Program-made: the position numbers and the translations under genes
NCBI GenBank assembly: GCA_022478985.1
Contig: JAKSZP010012158.1
Location: 36,477 to 100,476, forward strand
Length of the DNA: 64,000 nt
Direction: 5' to 3'
Source of the DNA: Massospora cicadina
Lineage: Eukaryota > Entomophthoromycota > Entomophthoromycetes > Entomophthorales > Entomophthoraceae
Notes under the pieces: model-generated
What the model saw: only the letters and a program-made list of their open reading frames with translations
Told to the model about the DNA's origin: nothing
Database searches by the model: none
Shown: piece by piece, positions 22,707-33,024 of the stretch
Layout: each line of letters begins with the position of its first letter
How positions within the stretch are numbered: position 1 is the first letter of the stretch

Positions 22707-23548
22707 TGTAAGAGGAGTGTCTATATCTCTCGTTCCCAGAGTGGTAGTGCTTGGTGCACAGGCTCAACGCCAGGGAACTAGCCGTTAGAATAAAAATAAT
22801 TATTGCCCAGCAGAGGGTGCTGGAGCAATAATAACTTAAGCAAAGAAATGTGATAAATAACCAGCCAAAAACGTCATGGTGCACACTGAGAGAAGGGGTA
22901 AACGACCCAGGTTGGAGGGTACCTGGACGAACCAATGGTGCATGAGGTGATAACTTTACTGTGTCAAAAATTGCATGTTTAAAGGAGTGTGAGACCTCCT
23001 TGAAGGGGTCTGCGCACAGGATCATTCAGAATAACATTTAAAAAATGGTAAAAATGGGGGAATTTTATTTGCAAAAGTCGACCAATAAGGAATGTTGGTC
23101 AGGGAAAACACATTTAAGCATCGTTGGGGGAATTTGTGGTTTGCTGCAGTGGACCCAAGCACTGACCCACCAATAGGGCAATGCTACCTTTAAAATTAGT
23201 TAGGTAAGCCAAACCCTGACCTCACTTAAGTGATCAATTGAAGTTGGATTCAACCTGAACGCGTTTTTTTGTAAATGGAATGGGTTTCAAAACCCCGTTC
23301 CTAAACGAATTGAATGGAACTGTCCACATTAATTTTGTAGACCATCCGTTTTAATGACTGGGCCGATGTTAGGGGCTGGGCTTTTGGCACCCCACTAGTA
23401 CCAACCTGGGCATATTTTGCCCGTACCCAGCGTTGGTCTAGGGTATGCCTCAGGTCAGGGAGATTCTGTAGCTTCACCTTCTGGGCCTCCTGGCGCCCTG
23501 CCTTATCTTTGAGGTTGGTCCCCACTATGATCTCATGTGCACATGACA
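22707..23548 (-). repeat. 5' LTR of B1
   Basis: Aligns end to end with 17627-18467. The minus-strand frame 23025-22576 starts inside the LTR and reads into the internal region; it contains a hydrophobic stretch (FGWLFITFLCLSYY, then IIIFILTASSLALSL) conserved in the 3' LTR. Confidence 0.9.
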
Positions 23549-24470
23549 ACTACTACTTCCAAAGAGATGGCACAGCTCCTTGTCTGCCATGTTTTATAAT
23601 GTTTGACATATCCCAGAATGTGGTAAGTGACCAGGGCCACAGTTTATGGCTCAGTTTTGGACTGCCATTTTGGCCATCTTTAAGATTTAATACGCCAGTC
23701 CATGGCGTACCATCTCCAATTTTATTTATGCAGAAAAAAAGAGGATTAACCAGATCTTCTAACATTATCTCCACTGCACAGGGGTACCACTGCTGGTATA
23801 TTCCCATGATGCAGTTTAAATACAATAATTTCAATCATTCTTCAATAATTTTCTCCCTCTACTAAGCTACCCTAGGGTAGAACCCTTTGTTCCCTATTAG
23901 TCCTTGTCCACACCTTAAAGTGCCTGTCAATGATGAGCAGCTGAAGCAGATACAGCGTGCCCAATTCCTGGTTTAAGAGCACCTGATGAAGGTGATAAGT
24001 GATTATAAGTGATTTGCGGATTGTAAACGCCTTCCCGCCCATGACATTAAGGTGGGGGTTCAAGTAATGCCTGATATGTGACACCTGCATTTTAAGGTCC
24101 CCTCGCAGAAATTTAAAAGAGTATTTCAGCCCACATGTGGTGGCAGAGGATTTAGGCAACGAGGCTTTCTATTTGGTCCTTCCAGTGCGTTGGAAGCGGC
24201 ATCCAGTCTTTAATGCTTCCCAGTTATCCCCACTTAAGGGGAAGGCGTCAGCTGAATTAGAGCCAGTTGTGATCAAGGGCTCGGAAGAAGCAGATGTGTA
24301 TGGCATTATGGATTCACAGAAATCACGTCACTTAATGCTATTACCTGGTGGCCTGGAAGGGATTTTCTACTTACAAAAACATCTATGTTAGTGCATGCAA
24401 TTGCGATAATTGCCATAAATTGGTTTAGGCCTTCCACATCACCCATCTGTATGCCCCCTAGCCCCCTAAG
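23549..24470 (+). pseudogene. family A integrase (second part) and chromodomain
   Basis: Continues from 17626 across B1. Blocks: TSKEMAQLLVCHVL, NVVSDQGHS (second DDE Asp), QFKYNNFNHS, a GPH-type region, then frame 24137-24391: VAEDLGNEAFYLVLPVRWKR, PVFNASQLSPLKGK, EEADVYGIMDSQKSRH (chromodomain start), matching A1 (GNGAFWLKLPAHWKQHPVFH and EEAEVENILASHKSQQ). The chromodomain end is decayed. A purine tract and an LTR follow at 24578. Confidence 0.8.
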
Positions 24471-24577
24471 GAGGTTGCTGCCATCTTGGCATTAAAGTTA
24501 CATAAATCCCATAAGAATATAACGCTGGATCAGGTTCTTGGTGGGGGTTTTCCCCCAGTTCAAAAAGGGAAGGGTAA

Positions 24578-24832
24578 TGTAAGCCTTGAGGGAACAATCC
24601 TTGTGGCTATATTGGGAGGAGAGTCCAATTTTGCACAATAAGGAGAAGAAGCCAGCAGCCTTCTTTCTCATCACCTTAGGATATTTAGCCCATGTGGTAG
24701 ACAAGAGATGCATAATGGCGCGTCCCTGAAAAATCATGTTTCTTCCTCCTCTAATCACCACCCAATAGTTATTGAAGAAAATTTTGGAGGTGTGTCAGGA
24801 GGTGACAGTGGTCAGAAGCCATTCTCATGGCT
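24578..24832 (+). repeat. family A 3' LTR, first part (split by B2)
   Basis: The purine tract AAAAAGGGAAGGGTAA leads into TGTAAGCC, equal to the A1 LTR start TGTAAGTC. The segment near 24690 (CATGTGGTAGACAAGAG) matches the A1 LTR block at about 53190. It is cut at 24832 by B2 and appears to resume at 32304. Confidence 0.75.
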
Positions 24833-25528
24833 AAATAACATACTTGAGGGGACAGATTGTAATGATAAGGCTGATTGTGATGAGGTCAAGAGAATAAATT
24901 TGGAAGGGCTTCTTGAACTGAAGCACACACTGGACCAACGCTGGTTAAAGGCAAGATATTCCCAAGTTGGTCCTGGGGGTGCGCATTATGATTGGATGAG
25001 CATTACATCTGCAGTGTTAAAACACTCCAGTATTTGAAAAATTATGACGGAACTTTGCGTTTTGTTGGAGTATAGGCTTCAAGACCTGTTAATATATAAT
25101 ATTACAAAATTGGGAAAAAATCAGCTCCATACAATCACTAGATTGTGGGCTTATTCAAGATACAGTTAGACAATAGATAGGAAGTTGTGTTTATAGGTTC
25201 AATTAGGCACAGTGCCTCGCTAAATAGTGATGAACATCCCATTTGTTTGTTAATTATTTTTGCAACCAACCTATTTGCTGGTTGCCTTGGTTACAATAAA
25301 TCCCATTAGTTTTATTTTCAAATGTGAATATATATTTTGTGCTCTGCAACTTCTAGGAGGTCTCAAATAGTATAGTTTGGTCTACCCCCACCCTGAGCCC
25401 TTTTGGGCACCATCCTATTTTGAGTTGTCATGTTATATCACTTGTTAGTGGCTTGTTCCTGGGTTGTGGTATGGGGCCTTCCCCACCACCCCTTTAGGAA
25501 CATGAGCAATATAGACAAACTAATGAAA
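24833..25528 (+). repeat. 5' LTR of B2
   Basis: Begins TCTCATGGCTAAAT. The frame shared with B1 LTRs is visible: LKHTLDQRWLKARYSQVG against LRHTLDQRWVREKYAQVG, so the B1 and B2 LTRs are homologous at protein level. Confidence 0.82.
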
Positions 25529-25542
25529 TTAGTCGACCAACC
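25529..25542 (+). promoter_or_regulatory. putative self-priming PBS of B2
   Basis: TTAGTCGACCAACC directly follows the 5' LTR. The 3' LTR segment GTTGGTTGATT (32052-32062), 460 bases from the LTR start, pairs with it over 11 positions if G-U pairs are allowed. Confidence 0.5.
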
Positions 25543-25599
25543 CTTCTATTGTGCTTGTGTGAATTTATTTTGTGTGGAAGTTTCTCTTAGTGATGATGG

Positions 25600-27330
25600 G
25601 GTTTGTTGACTATGCACCGTGGTTCTGATGATTTTGGCCAGAGCGTTATTATTCGTTTTGGTGCTATGCCAGCTCAACATTTCTTTTTTTACTTCTTGTG
25701 GTGTAACCCAACCTTTTTACGAGTACTTTTGGTTTTAAACTGTTCAAGGCCTTGTTTCTCAGACTTTATATTTTTCCACCGTTTCTCTTAATTAGGATAA
25801 AACCAACCCTCGCTTGCCTTCTCCTGGCGTTGAGTGGCTGCGTCAGTTTTCACCCTGGGATCTAGCCTGGTCTTTCAAATTTTGTGAAATTTTGTTGAAG
25901 GTGGTGGAGGCAATAGAGGGGTTGGAGCGCCTTATGGATTTGAGGCAACCCAAATTCCCTGCTCTTAAAACCTTCCATGAGCCATTTGCACACCACAATT
26001 TAGGCACCTTTAGGGCACCGACTTTTTAAAATTCACTTGGGCAGGCTTACCTGTGCCTGATGTAATTAAAACTTCGTTTCATTGCTTGTCATTAGATACT
26101 CCCACAATGAAATTCCCAGTATGGCAGGCTTTCCCTGTCAATTTTGATCATTAATTTAAAGCTCTTTGGATTCCCCACCCCAACTAAAAAAGAGCAAGTA
26201 ATTAGCTGAAATTGTTTCACCCAGGAGGCCCCTATAAATACTGGCCCTAAAAAACTCATGTGCGCCTTTTCAATGGGAGGAGTCTTATTCTTCCATTCAT
26301 TCAATTTTAAGAAATTTAAGGGTGGGCAGGTGAGGGGGTGGAAGGCGAGTTGGTAAGGGCTTATGGCTACCAACCTGAAGGTTGCATGTTCGATTCCCAC
26401 CCTTTGCACATCAATCGGGGTACCAGCCAAAGGAAGCTATTGGCAGTTAGTAGGTCTAATAACACGAAAGCCTTACCCATGACATAACCAGAAAAATTTG
26501 AGTCCCAATCCGGAGGTGGAAAAACTTTCTTTGACAGAGTTGACCCTGTTCAGGTTTCATGTCATTTCTTTCTTTCAGTAATGCATGTCCCCTGGTCATC
26601 TTGCCTCAGTTAAATAAGGGTGGGCAGGGGTCTGGGCCCATGATTTTATTAAGTGTTTCAGTTGATTTGGCTGCGATGATGTCACTTGTGGGGGCCCATT
26701 AAATACAACACCCAAACCAATAAATTTTTCTCTGAATGGGTAGGGAATACCATTGCTCTTTTCTCATTTTGTAAACTTAAGGGTTTGATGGAGTCTAGCC
26801 TTAAATTTAAATTAAAATGTTTATATGATATGATTTTCCCTCTAAAAATCTTTCCCAGTAAACCAGCTGAACCATCCATGGTGGACTAGTTGTAATAATG
26901 TTGTATAATGACAATCTGTTGGCTATCGTTTTTGGGCATGGTGTCATTGGTGCCTAAAAACGCATTTTCTAACGTAGGTATTTAATTTAAACGAATCAAA
27001 TGGAAGCTCTCATGGGTCCATTATTGTAACAATCTCAGTGTATCACATCACTCCTGATAACACGCGCTTGTCACCCAATATAATTCAATGATATGAAGAA
27101 GTTGAACAAGAGTTATTGCTCCAAAATGTGGGTAAATATGCTACAGTTGAGGTTACTGTAGGGTATGTACCCTCAGTGGTAAGGGTGGCAAACTACCCTT
27201 CACCCTTCTTTAATGGGAGAATCCATCCTGAGGTGTAATAAGGTCTAAGGAGGAACCCTCTTAGGAACTGTTGGTACTATCTGTTATCAATAAAATTGCT
27301 CTGGTTATAATCTACTTTTTGCTACACTTT
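25600..27330 (+). pseudogene. gag remnant of B2 (holds the SINE)
   Basis: The frame 25814-26029 begins PSPGVEWLRQFSPWDLAWSF and has leucine-rich helices typical of a gag N-terminus, but no named domain can be read. The rest is closed in all frames. The SINE at 26331-26615 interrupts it. A block near 27045-27240 (VTTYHYS-type, unreadable) precedes the protease. Confidence 0.4.
26331..26615 (+). mobile_element. tRNA-derived SINE with LINE-type tail
   Basis: Flanked by a perfect 13-bp direct repeat, AAGGGTGGGCAGG (26318-26330 and 26616-26628). The head has a Pol III box A-like GGCGAGTTGG (26344-26353) and box B GTTCGATTCC (26388-26397), 34 bases apart, in a tRNA-like block ending TTCCCACC. A body of about 170 bases follows, then a tail (about 26578-26615) TAATGCATGTCCCCTGG ... 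TTGCCTCAGTTAAATA, also found in the 50-bp insert at 15252 and the gag-only LINE derivatives. All hallmarks of a SINE are visible, and it is younger than B2. Confidence 0.9.
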
Positions 27331-27339
27331 CCTCGCCCT

Positions 27340-27600
27340 CAGGGAAATTCAGCACAACTATATCAATAAGTACTGGAATCTCTGAGAATTTTATTGACCT
27401 GGACTCTAATGACTACCTTGAGTTAAGTTATTTAACTGGTAGTATGGTTATGGTGAATTCATTCCATGGTATTCCCACGCTGAAAATTCAGTGGCTAGTT
27501 GATTTCCAAGTGTTAATCACCATTTGGATAATAGTTTGTTGGAAGTCAAAGATATCCTGTACCCAATTATCTTGGGTGTAAGTGGTGGCGAAAGTTTGAT
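27340..27600 (+). pseudogene. protease of B2
   Basis: The translation shows SISTGISENFIDLDSNDYLE then LSYLTGSMVMVNSFHGIPT and LKIQWLVDFQV, aligning with B1 protease (LNNFIDQYLADYLELSYSPGG, GIPALNFMGLVD). The catalytic triad reads S-T-G in place of D-T/S-G, so the catalytic Asp is gone. Confidence 0.7.
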
Positions 27601-28078
27601 ATCCAAACCAATTAAAAAGTTACCACTTTGACATTATCTCTTAAAGATGGACAGGTTTTAATAATCCCCATGTTGGATAAAGACACTCATGGCAATTTGT
27701 CCTAATGGCCACATGTACACAAACTTACCCTTGCACCCCTGCTGAAGCTCACTCCTGAAGTGCCCCTGCTTTCTTTCTTAAAAGGATTAGAATCTACCTT
27801 TTCTCAGACATTCTCTTTCTCAACTTAAGAAAAAGAATGTTGAAAGTATTAGGGCTTCCAAATCTGCCAATTTTGATTGGCCCATCTCCTAGTCAACTAT
27901 CAACTAACATTGAGGTCAACAATAATATAAATATAAACAGCGAAAAAACCTTGTCAGATTCTTGGTGGAATCCTAATCAATGGAAAAATACAATTTACCA
28001 CAAAAATCAGCTTAAACAGGTAAACACTAGCAATAGGATTACTCTGACTCCTTAGTCAAATCTGAGGAGTATAATGTC

Positions 28079-28334
28079 GCTCAGATCGGAACCACCACAA
28101 GGCAAGAAGGTTTTGCCCATTGATGATTGGGTGTGGGTTAACCAATCATTACCATCTGAGTCTAACCACCGCCGAGGTGCAAAGATTTTATGCAAAGATG
28201 ATAGGGTAATAATTAGCCAATCATTACCATCTGAGTCTGACCATTGCTGAGTTACCCAATCATTACCAGTTGAGTCTGACCACCACCGAGGTGAAAAGAT
28301 TTTACTTGCTGGTGATTGGATACAATTCATCCAA
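28079..28334 (+). repeat. 75-bp coding tandem repeat in the B2 protease-RT linker
   Basis: Units begin TCATTACCATCTGAGTCTG: 28146-28220 (75 bp), 28221-28259 (39 bp, shortened), 28260-28334 (75 bp), with diverged partial units before and after. Because 75 is 25 codons, one plus-strand frame stays mostly open and reads QSLPSESDHHRG, KIL and DW in each unit. B1 has no such array at the equivalent position (21.56-21.75 kb). Confidence 0.8.
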
Positions 28335-28619
28335 TCATTACTGCACGGGTCAGTTTTGCCTCAAAAAATTTTATCTTCCATCTGATAGGCTAAAAGCCTA
28401 TATTCCCTAATCTAAACAAATAAACTTGCATTCTTTTACCTCAAATATCAATGGTCTCAAAATATGAACTAGTTTAAATAGGAAAAACTAGTACTGAGAA
28501 AAGGGCCTTTATTGGTTTGCTGCGCTTATTATAATGTAAAACATAAAAACTATAAAAAGTTATTACTTTATGATTTTATTAAAAAGTAAGTTTCTCACTC
28601 TGAGAAATTATTTTTGGCC

Positions 28620-29960
28620 TCCATTCGCGGATCCAACACCTTTGATGCAGCTTCTGCAAAAAAACTCTGTCAGAAAATTCTGAGTTTGAATGTGACTTCA
28701 AGCTCACAGGGGCTTTGGTGCGCATTTCCTCTCTTATATACGTTTGACTTTATGGGAAGAGGCAGCTTTAGATTTGTGGGTCATGGAGCAACTAGCTAAA
28801 GGGCCATCTTTTGGAAGACCTATTTTGTATTCTCACCACTTCTCCTCATGAAAAAAGCAGTTGGGACTCTACAACCCTGCATGGATTATGATAACCTGAA
28901 CAAAGTTACCATCCATGGTCTGCATCCAATCCCAGTTAAAGCACAAAGTTTTGCTTTGTGGAGAAAGCCAAGGTCTTCTCCAAGTTGGATTGCAAAATGC
29001 TTTCAATCAGATTTGCATCAAAGGGTCCAGGAACGGATCACTGCAATCTGTACCAGGAAGGGAATTTTACAAGTTCTGGGTCATGACCTTTGGGCTCAAA
29101 AATGCGCCTTCAATTTTTCAAAGTCATATTATGCGGCTTTAAGAGTTGTTGTGTATGTTTGGTAGCTTATATGGATGACATTCTAATTCTATCCTTTGAT
29201 ATAACATCCCATGAAATCCAATTTTGGCAAGTAGTTGAACACTTGAGAGAGGCTAAGCTAACCCTGAAAAACTGTAAGTGCGAATTTAAAAAGTCCCAGG
29301 TCACCTTCCTGAGCAAAATCGTTTTTACTAAGGCCACATGATCAATCCATAAAAGAAAAAGGAAATTTGTGAGTGGCCCACACCAACCTCGGTTAATGAA
29401 TTTTTAAACTTTTTGGGGGCTTTAACCTTACATAAAAAGTTTAAGTCAAGTTTTTCTGAGGTAGCGGTGCTTCTAAAAGGCTAGTGGTGCCATGGTTCTT
29501 CAGTGGTCCTCTGCACTGGAAAATGCCTTCCAAGCAGTGAATTGCACTCTGCTGTCCATGTCAGCCCTCCATCATGTGGATCCTGAGAGGAAGTTTATAG
29601 TGTCTAAAGATTCTTCCAATTTTGACATAGCTGCTGCAATCTTTCAGGAAGGGGAAGATGGAGTTGAGAATTCCCTGGGATATTCTTCTAGGGAAATGTA
29701 TCTTACCAAGTTGAATTACGCTATTAACAAAGAACATTTGGCTGTAGTGGAGGCACTATCCTATTGGCGTCATCATTTAAACGGTTCTAGAAATTCCCTA
29801 TTGTAATATGATGTTCCTCATTTCCTGACCCCACGCAAAGCCTGGTGGCATGAGACCCTTTTCTCAATTTGCGTTATCTTATGAGTTTAAAAAGGGAAAG
29901 GAGAATGGTTTGGCTGATGCTCTGAGACAAAAACCTGAGTTGCACCTGATCTCAAGAAGG
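28620..29960 (+). pseudogene. reverse transcriptase and RNase H of B2
   Basis: RT start near 28850 (KAVGTLQPCMDYDNLNKVTI), palm at 28981-29340: NAFNQICIKG, FGLKNAPSIFQS, VAYMDDILILSFD with intact YMDD, LTLKNCKCEF. RNase H at 29492-29806: VLQWSSALENAFQAVNCTL, FIVSKDSSNFDIAAAIFQEG (first Asp kept), NKEHLAVVEALSYWRH. The frame 29850-30074 completes it (KKGKENGLADALRQKPELH). Breaks near 28990, 29160, 29345 and 29810. Confidence 0.87.
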
Positions 29961-29989
29961 TTAGTTGCACAACACCCATCTGGTAATTA

Positions 29990-31500
29990 CTCCCTAGTAA
30001 GATTATATCCAAGTAACACCCGCAATGGCAGGCATGCCAGTTCTTGCTGCACTGCAGAACCTGGAGGAATATAGTATTTTCAGGAAGGTCGTCCTTTCTA
30101 ACTCCCTATCATCAGAATATGCTTTGTTGCTCGCCAAATGCAAGTTAAAACAGGAGGATATCACCAAGTGGTACCATGTAAAGGATAAGATGATATGGTT
30201 CAAAGGGCGCTTATAGGTTCCCGGTGGCCCACTCCATCTGGAAATAATCAGAGAAATCCATATTGACTTCTTGTAGAACATACTGGGAAGGAGAGTTTTT
30301 GGAGCTTATACACCGTACCTATAACTAGTAGGAATTGGCTTCACAGGCTGCAAGGTATTCTAAGGAGTGCTTGATATGCAATAAGATAAGGCAAATTGTA
30401 AGACTCTCTCAGGGCTGCTGATACCAGTCCAAAAGGCAACAGGACCTTAACTTTCTTATTAGTTGACTTTACTGTGGAGCTACCCATGTCAAAGAAATGA
30501 TTCTATCATGTAGTGGTGAGCTGGTTTACTAAGTTCGCCCATCTATTATACTTGATATAACAGTAACAGAAGCGCAAATGGATAAGCTATATGTTTCCCA
30601 CTTGTTACCTCAATGGGGTGCTCTTGATATTTATAGTGTTCGTGGATCTCAGTTCAAATCAGTTTTTGGGAAGAATTGTGCAAGATTCTTCATATTCGTC
30701 CATGATGTTCTACTGGCTACCACCACCAGTTAGATGGACAGATAGAGTGAGTGAACCAGTGACTTGAGCAGTTCTTGCTGTGTTACACTGCAGCTGACCA
30801 TTATGATTGGGCTTCTCATCTACCCCTGACCTAATTTAGCTATATGACGCCCACCATGCTTCTATTGGGTGTTCTCCATTATTTGCCAATTATATCTTCA
30901 ATTCACCTTTTTCAACATGAAATATTTTTTGGTCTAATATGGAAGCAGTGGTATAGTTTTCTAATTATGTCAAGAGGGTACATAAAGAGATAACATCAAT
31001 TTGTATGCTTCTATGCAGGATTATAAGGAAACGATAATGGTAAGCAAAGGGTAGGTCCAGCATTTAAGGGGGGAGATCTCATGAATCTTGATGCCCAAAT
31101 TATCCTAGTCAAGCAATTATGCAAAAAACTTGGGATGAAGAGGATAGGACTTTACCGCATTGTTAGGAAGGTGTGTCACATCTCATACCAGTTGGATCTT
31201 CCACCCTCATTTTGGATATTTACCATATTTCAAGAAAGCAAGATTACCCTGATTGAGGGGCCCCTCCAGAGACCCCAGAGGTATATATTGTGGGTGGGGC
31301 ACCATAGTAGGAGGTAGAGGATATTGTAGCCTCTCGCCATGTAAGAAGAAGACTTGAGTACCAGATGTCATGAGAAAGGTTTTGACGCTATGGATAAAAG
31401 TTGGATACAAGCACTTAATTGCATCCATGCAAAAGCCCTGCTTGATGCACACCAAAAGCACTTACAGAGGCATCATGACCCAAGGCTAAACCATATATTG
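29990..31500 (+). pseudogene. integrase and chromodomain remnant of B2
   Basis: Linker LAALQNLEEYSIFRKVVLSN (30041) matches B1 LAPLESVEEYSMFRKVVLY. The zinc domain and DDE core (30290-30920) are badly broken. The C-terminal frame at 31081 has LGMKRIGLYRIVRKVCHISY then QLDLPPSFWIFTIF, matching the GPY/F region of B1. Sequence near 31370-31510 matches the chromodomain end and tail of B1 (KYLLSWKGFDAA..., HAQ.L.DAF.K). Confidence 0.75.
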
Positions 31501-31591
31501 CCGCCATGAAACTTGCCCCTGCCTATAAGAACTTTTTTTTCTTGGCCAAAGCCCTTGCAGAGGGGTGGAGCCCCAAAAGACTGGAGGGTAA

Positions 31592-32298
31592 TGTCATGGT
31601 TAAACGACATAATTGAGGGGACAAAATGTAAGAATAAGACTGTGAGTGAGGAGGCCAAGAGGGCAGAGTTGGCAAGCCCGCATGACCTGAAGCACACCCT
31701 AGACTAACACAGGGTAAATACAATATATGCTCAAGTTGATCCTGGGAGTGTGCATGATGGTCATATGAGCTCTTACATCCACAGAATTATAACGCACCAG
31801 CTGCTTGGAAAATAATGACGGAGCTTTACTTTTTGTTGGATAATGAAGCTTTGAGACCTGTTCAGATACTAACATTGCTAAATTGGGAAAAATTAAGCTT
31901 TAGTCAATAACTTGAGTGTGGGCTTATTCAAGTCACATCATGACGATGAATGGGAAATTTATGTTTACAGGTTCAATTGAGTGCAATGCCTCGCCTAATA
32001 GATGATGATCCCCCAATTGATTATTATTGATTTTTTTAATTAACCTTTTTTGTTGGTTGATTTAGTTACAATACTTCATTTGTTTTAATTCAAATATGAT
32101 ATATATAAATTTCTCTTTTCCAAACTCCAGGAGGTACCAAATAGCGTGGTTTGGTCTACCCTCACCCTGGGCCCTTTGGGCACCGTCCTCTTTTGTGGGT
32201 CCATTCCCTCTGTTGAGACAGTTTGTCCCTGGGTTGCGGGGTAAATCCTTCCCAACCACACCTTCAGGAACGTGAGCATTATAGACTTGCTCATGAAA
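31592..32298 (+). repeat. 3' LTR of B2
   Basis: The purine-rich GGAGGGTAA leads into TGTCATGGTTAAAC; ends CTCATGAAA before the GCCAT duplication. Aligns with 24833-25528. Confidence 0.82.
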
Positions 32299-32303
32299 GC
32301 CAT

Positions 32304-33024
32304 TGTCAGTGAATGGTTAAAGCAAATTTTTCCCAAGAGGTTCCCCCTGCTGGTTCAAGATCCGCTGAAAAATAAATCAGTAGTCTGCGAAGTTACACTG
32401 ACCAAGTCAGTCTTGACTCAAAAATCCCCATACGCCCTTCTACGCCAGCTTTCCTACCAACAAGTCTAACCCAAAATGTACAGGCGCATTAAACCCCTTC
32501 CCAACACAATGAAACCGGCCATGGGTGCACCTACTGTCTTCTGGAGAAGTTATCATCACACCAAGTGTGAATGTGGTAGAAGAAATATTTCCAAAAGCAA
32601 ATTAACATCAATTTGACCAGGTAGGTCAGATCCAAGTAAATATTGGCAATTATTTAGAACGGTGATTTACCATGATCAATTGTGACATATTCTTGACAGT
32701 AGTGTGCTTAGTCCCTGTTCCCATTCAGCAAGCATATAGGGCAGCAGTTTTTAACAGGTACTGCTGTTACTCCATTCTTTCCCTTTCTGTTTTTTAACAA
32801 TCTTTTTAATGAATTCAATTTTATTGTTAACCTAAGAAGTCCCTTGATATTTTGTGGTAATGATTTCCAATTTTGGAAATATCTGGCTAGTATCATGGTT
32901 ACCCTTTATCTATTTTATCCATCAATATGGATGGCTGTACCTGAGGTATTCAGTATGGTTTTTTGTGTGTTCACTCATCCAGAGTTCCAGGCCAGTCTTA
33001 TTATTATCAGCACGCTCCATGACA
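32304..33024 (+). repeat. family A 3' LTR, second part (after B2)
   Basis: Its last 100 bases encode FSMVFCVFTHPEFQASLIII and end CTCCATGACA, the family A LTR terminus (FWLAFLLLTHPDWQDSINFF, TTTCCATGACA). The upstream part is weakly alignable (ACATCAATTTGACCA near 32603). Together with 24578-24832 it would form one LTR of about 975 bp against 1430 in A1, so deletions are implied. Confidence 0.6.

Larger units (their letters stand above)
17627..23548 (-). mobile_element. Ty3 chromovirus B1, complete but decayed
   Basis: LTRs (842 and 841 bp) with TG...CA ends and a perfect 5-bp target duplication ACTAC (17622-17626 and 23549-23553). Minus-strand order: 5' LTR, short gag remnant, protease, RT, RNase H, integrase, chromodomain, PPT, 3' LTR. 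It is inserted into the integrase of an older plus-strand family A element. Long frames remain (for example 20779-20216 and 19355-18822), yet several frameshifts and missing catalytic residues rule out activity. Confidence 0.93.
24833..32298 (+). mobile_element. Ty3 chromovirus B2, complete but decayed
   Basis: LTRs 24833-25528 and 31592-32298 align until the shared ATGAAA, after which flanks diverge. The 5 bases before the element (GCCAT, 24828-24832) recur right after it (32299-32303). The LTR ends are TC/TG...AA, so terminal bases have mutated. Plus-strand order: LTR, PBS-like TTAGTCGACCAACC, gag (interrupted by a SINE), protease, a tandem-repeat linker, RT, RNase H, integrase, decayed chromodomain, PPT, LTR. 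It belongs with B1 but is more diverged. Confidence 0.87.

Noticed and set aside
28052..28330. Minus-strand repetitive ORF (DSDGNDWL units)
   Set aside because: The repeat sits in the plus-oriented element B2, and the plus frame is also mostly open, so the minus ORF is a by-product of the 75-bp period.
28079..28334. CRISPR-like array
   Set aside because: Units are coding, lack unique spacers, differ in length, and lie in a eukaryotic retrotransposon.
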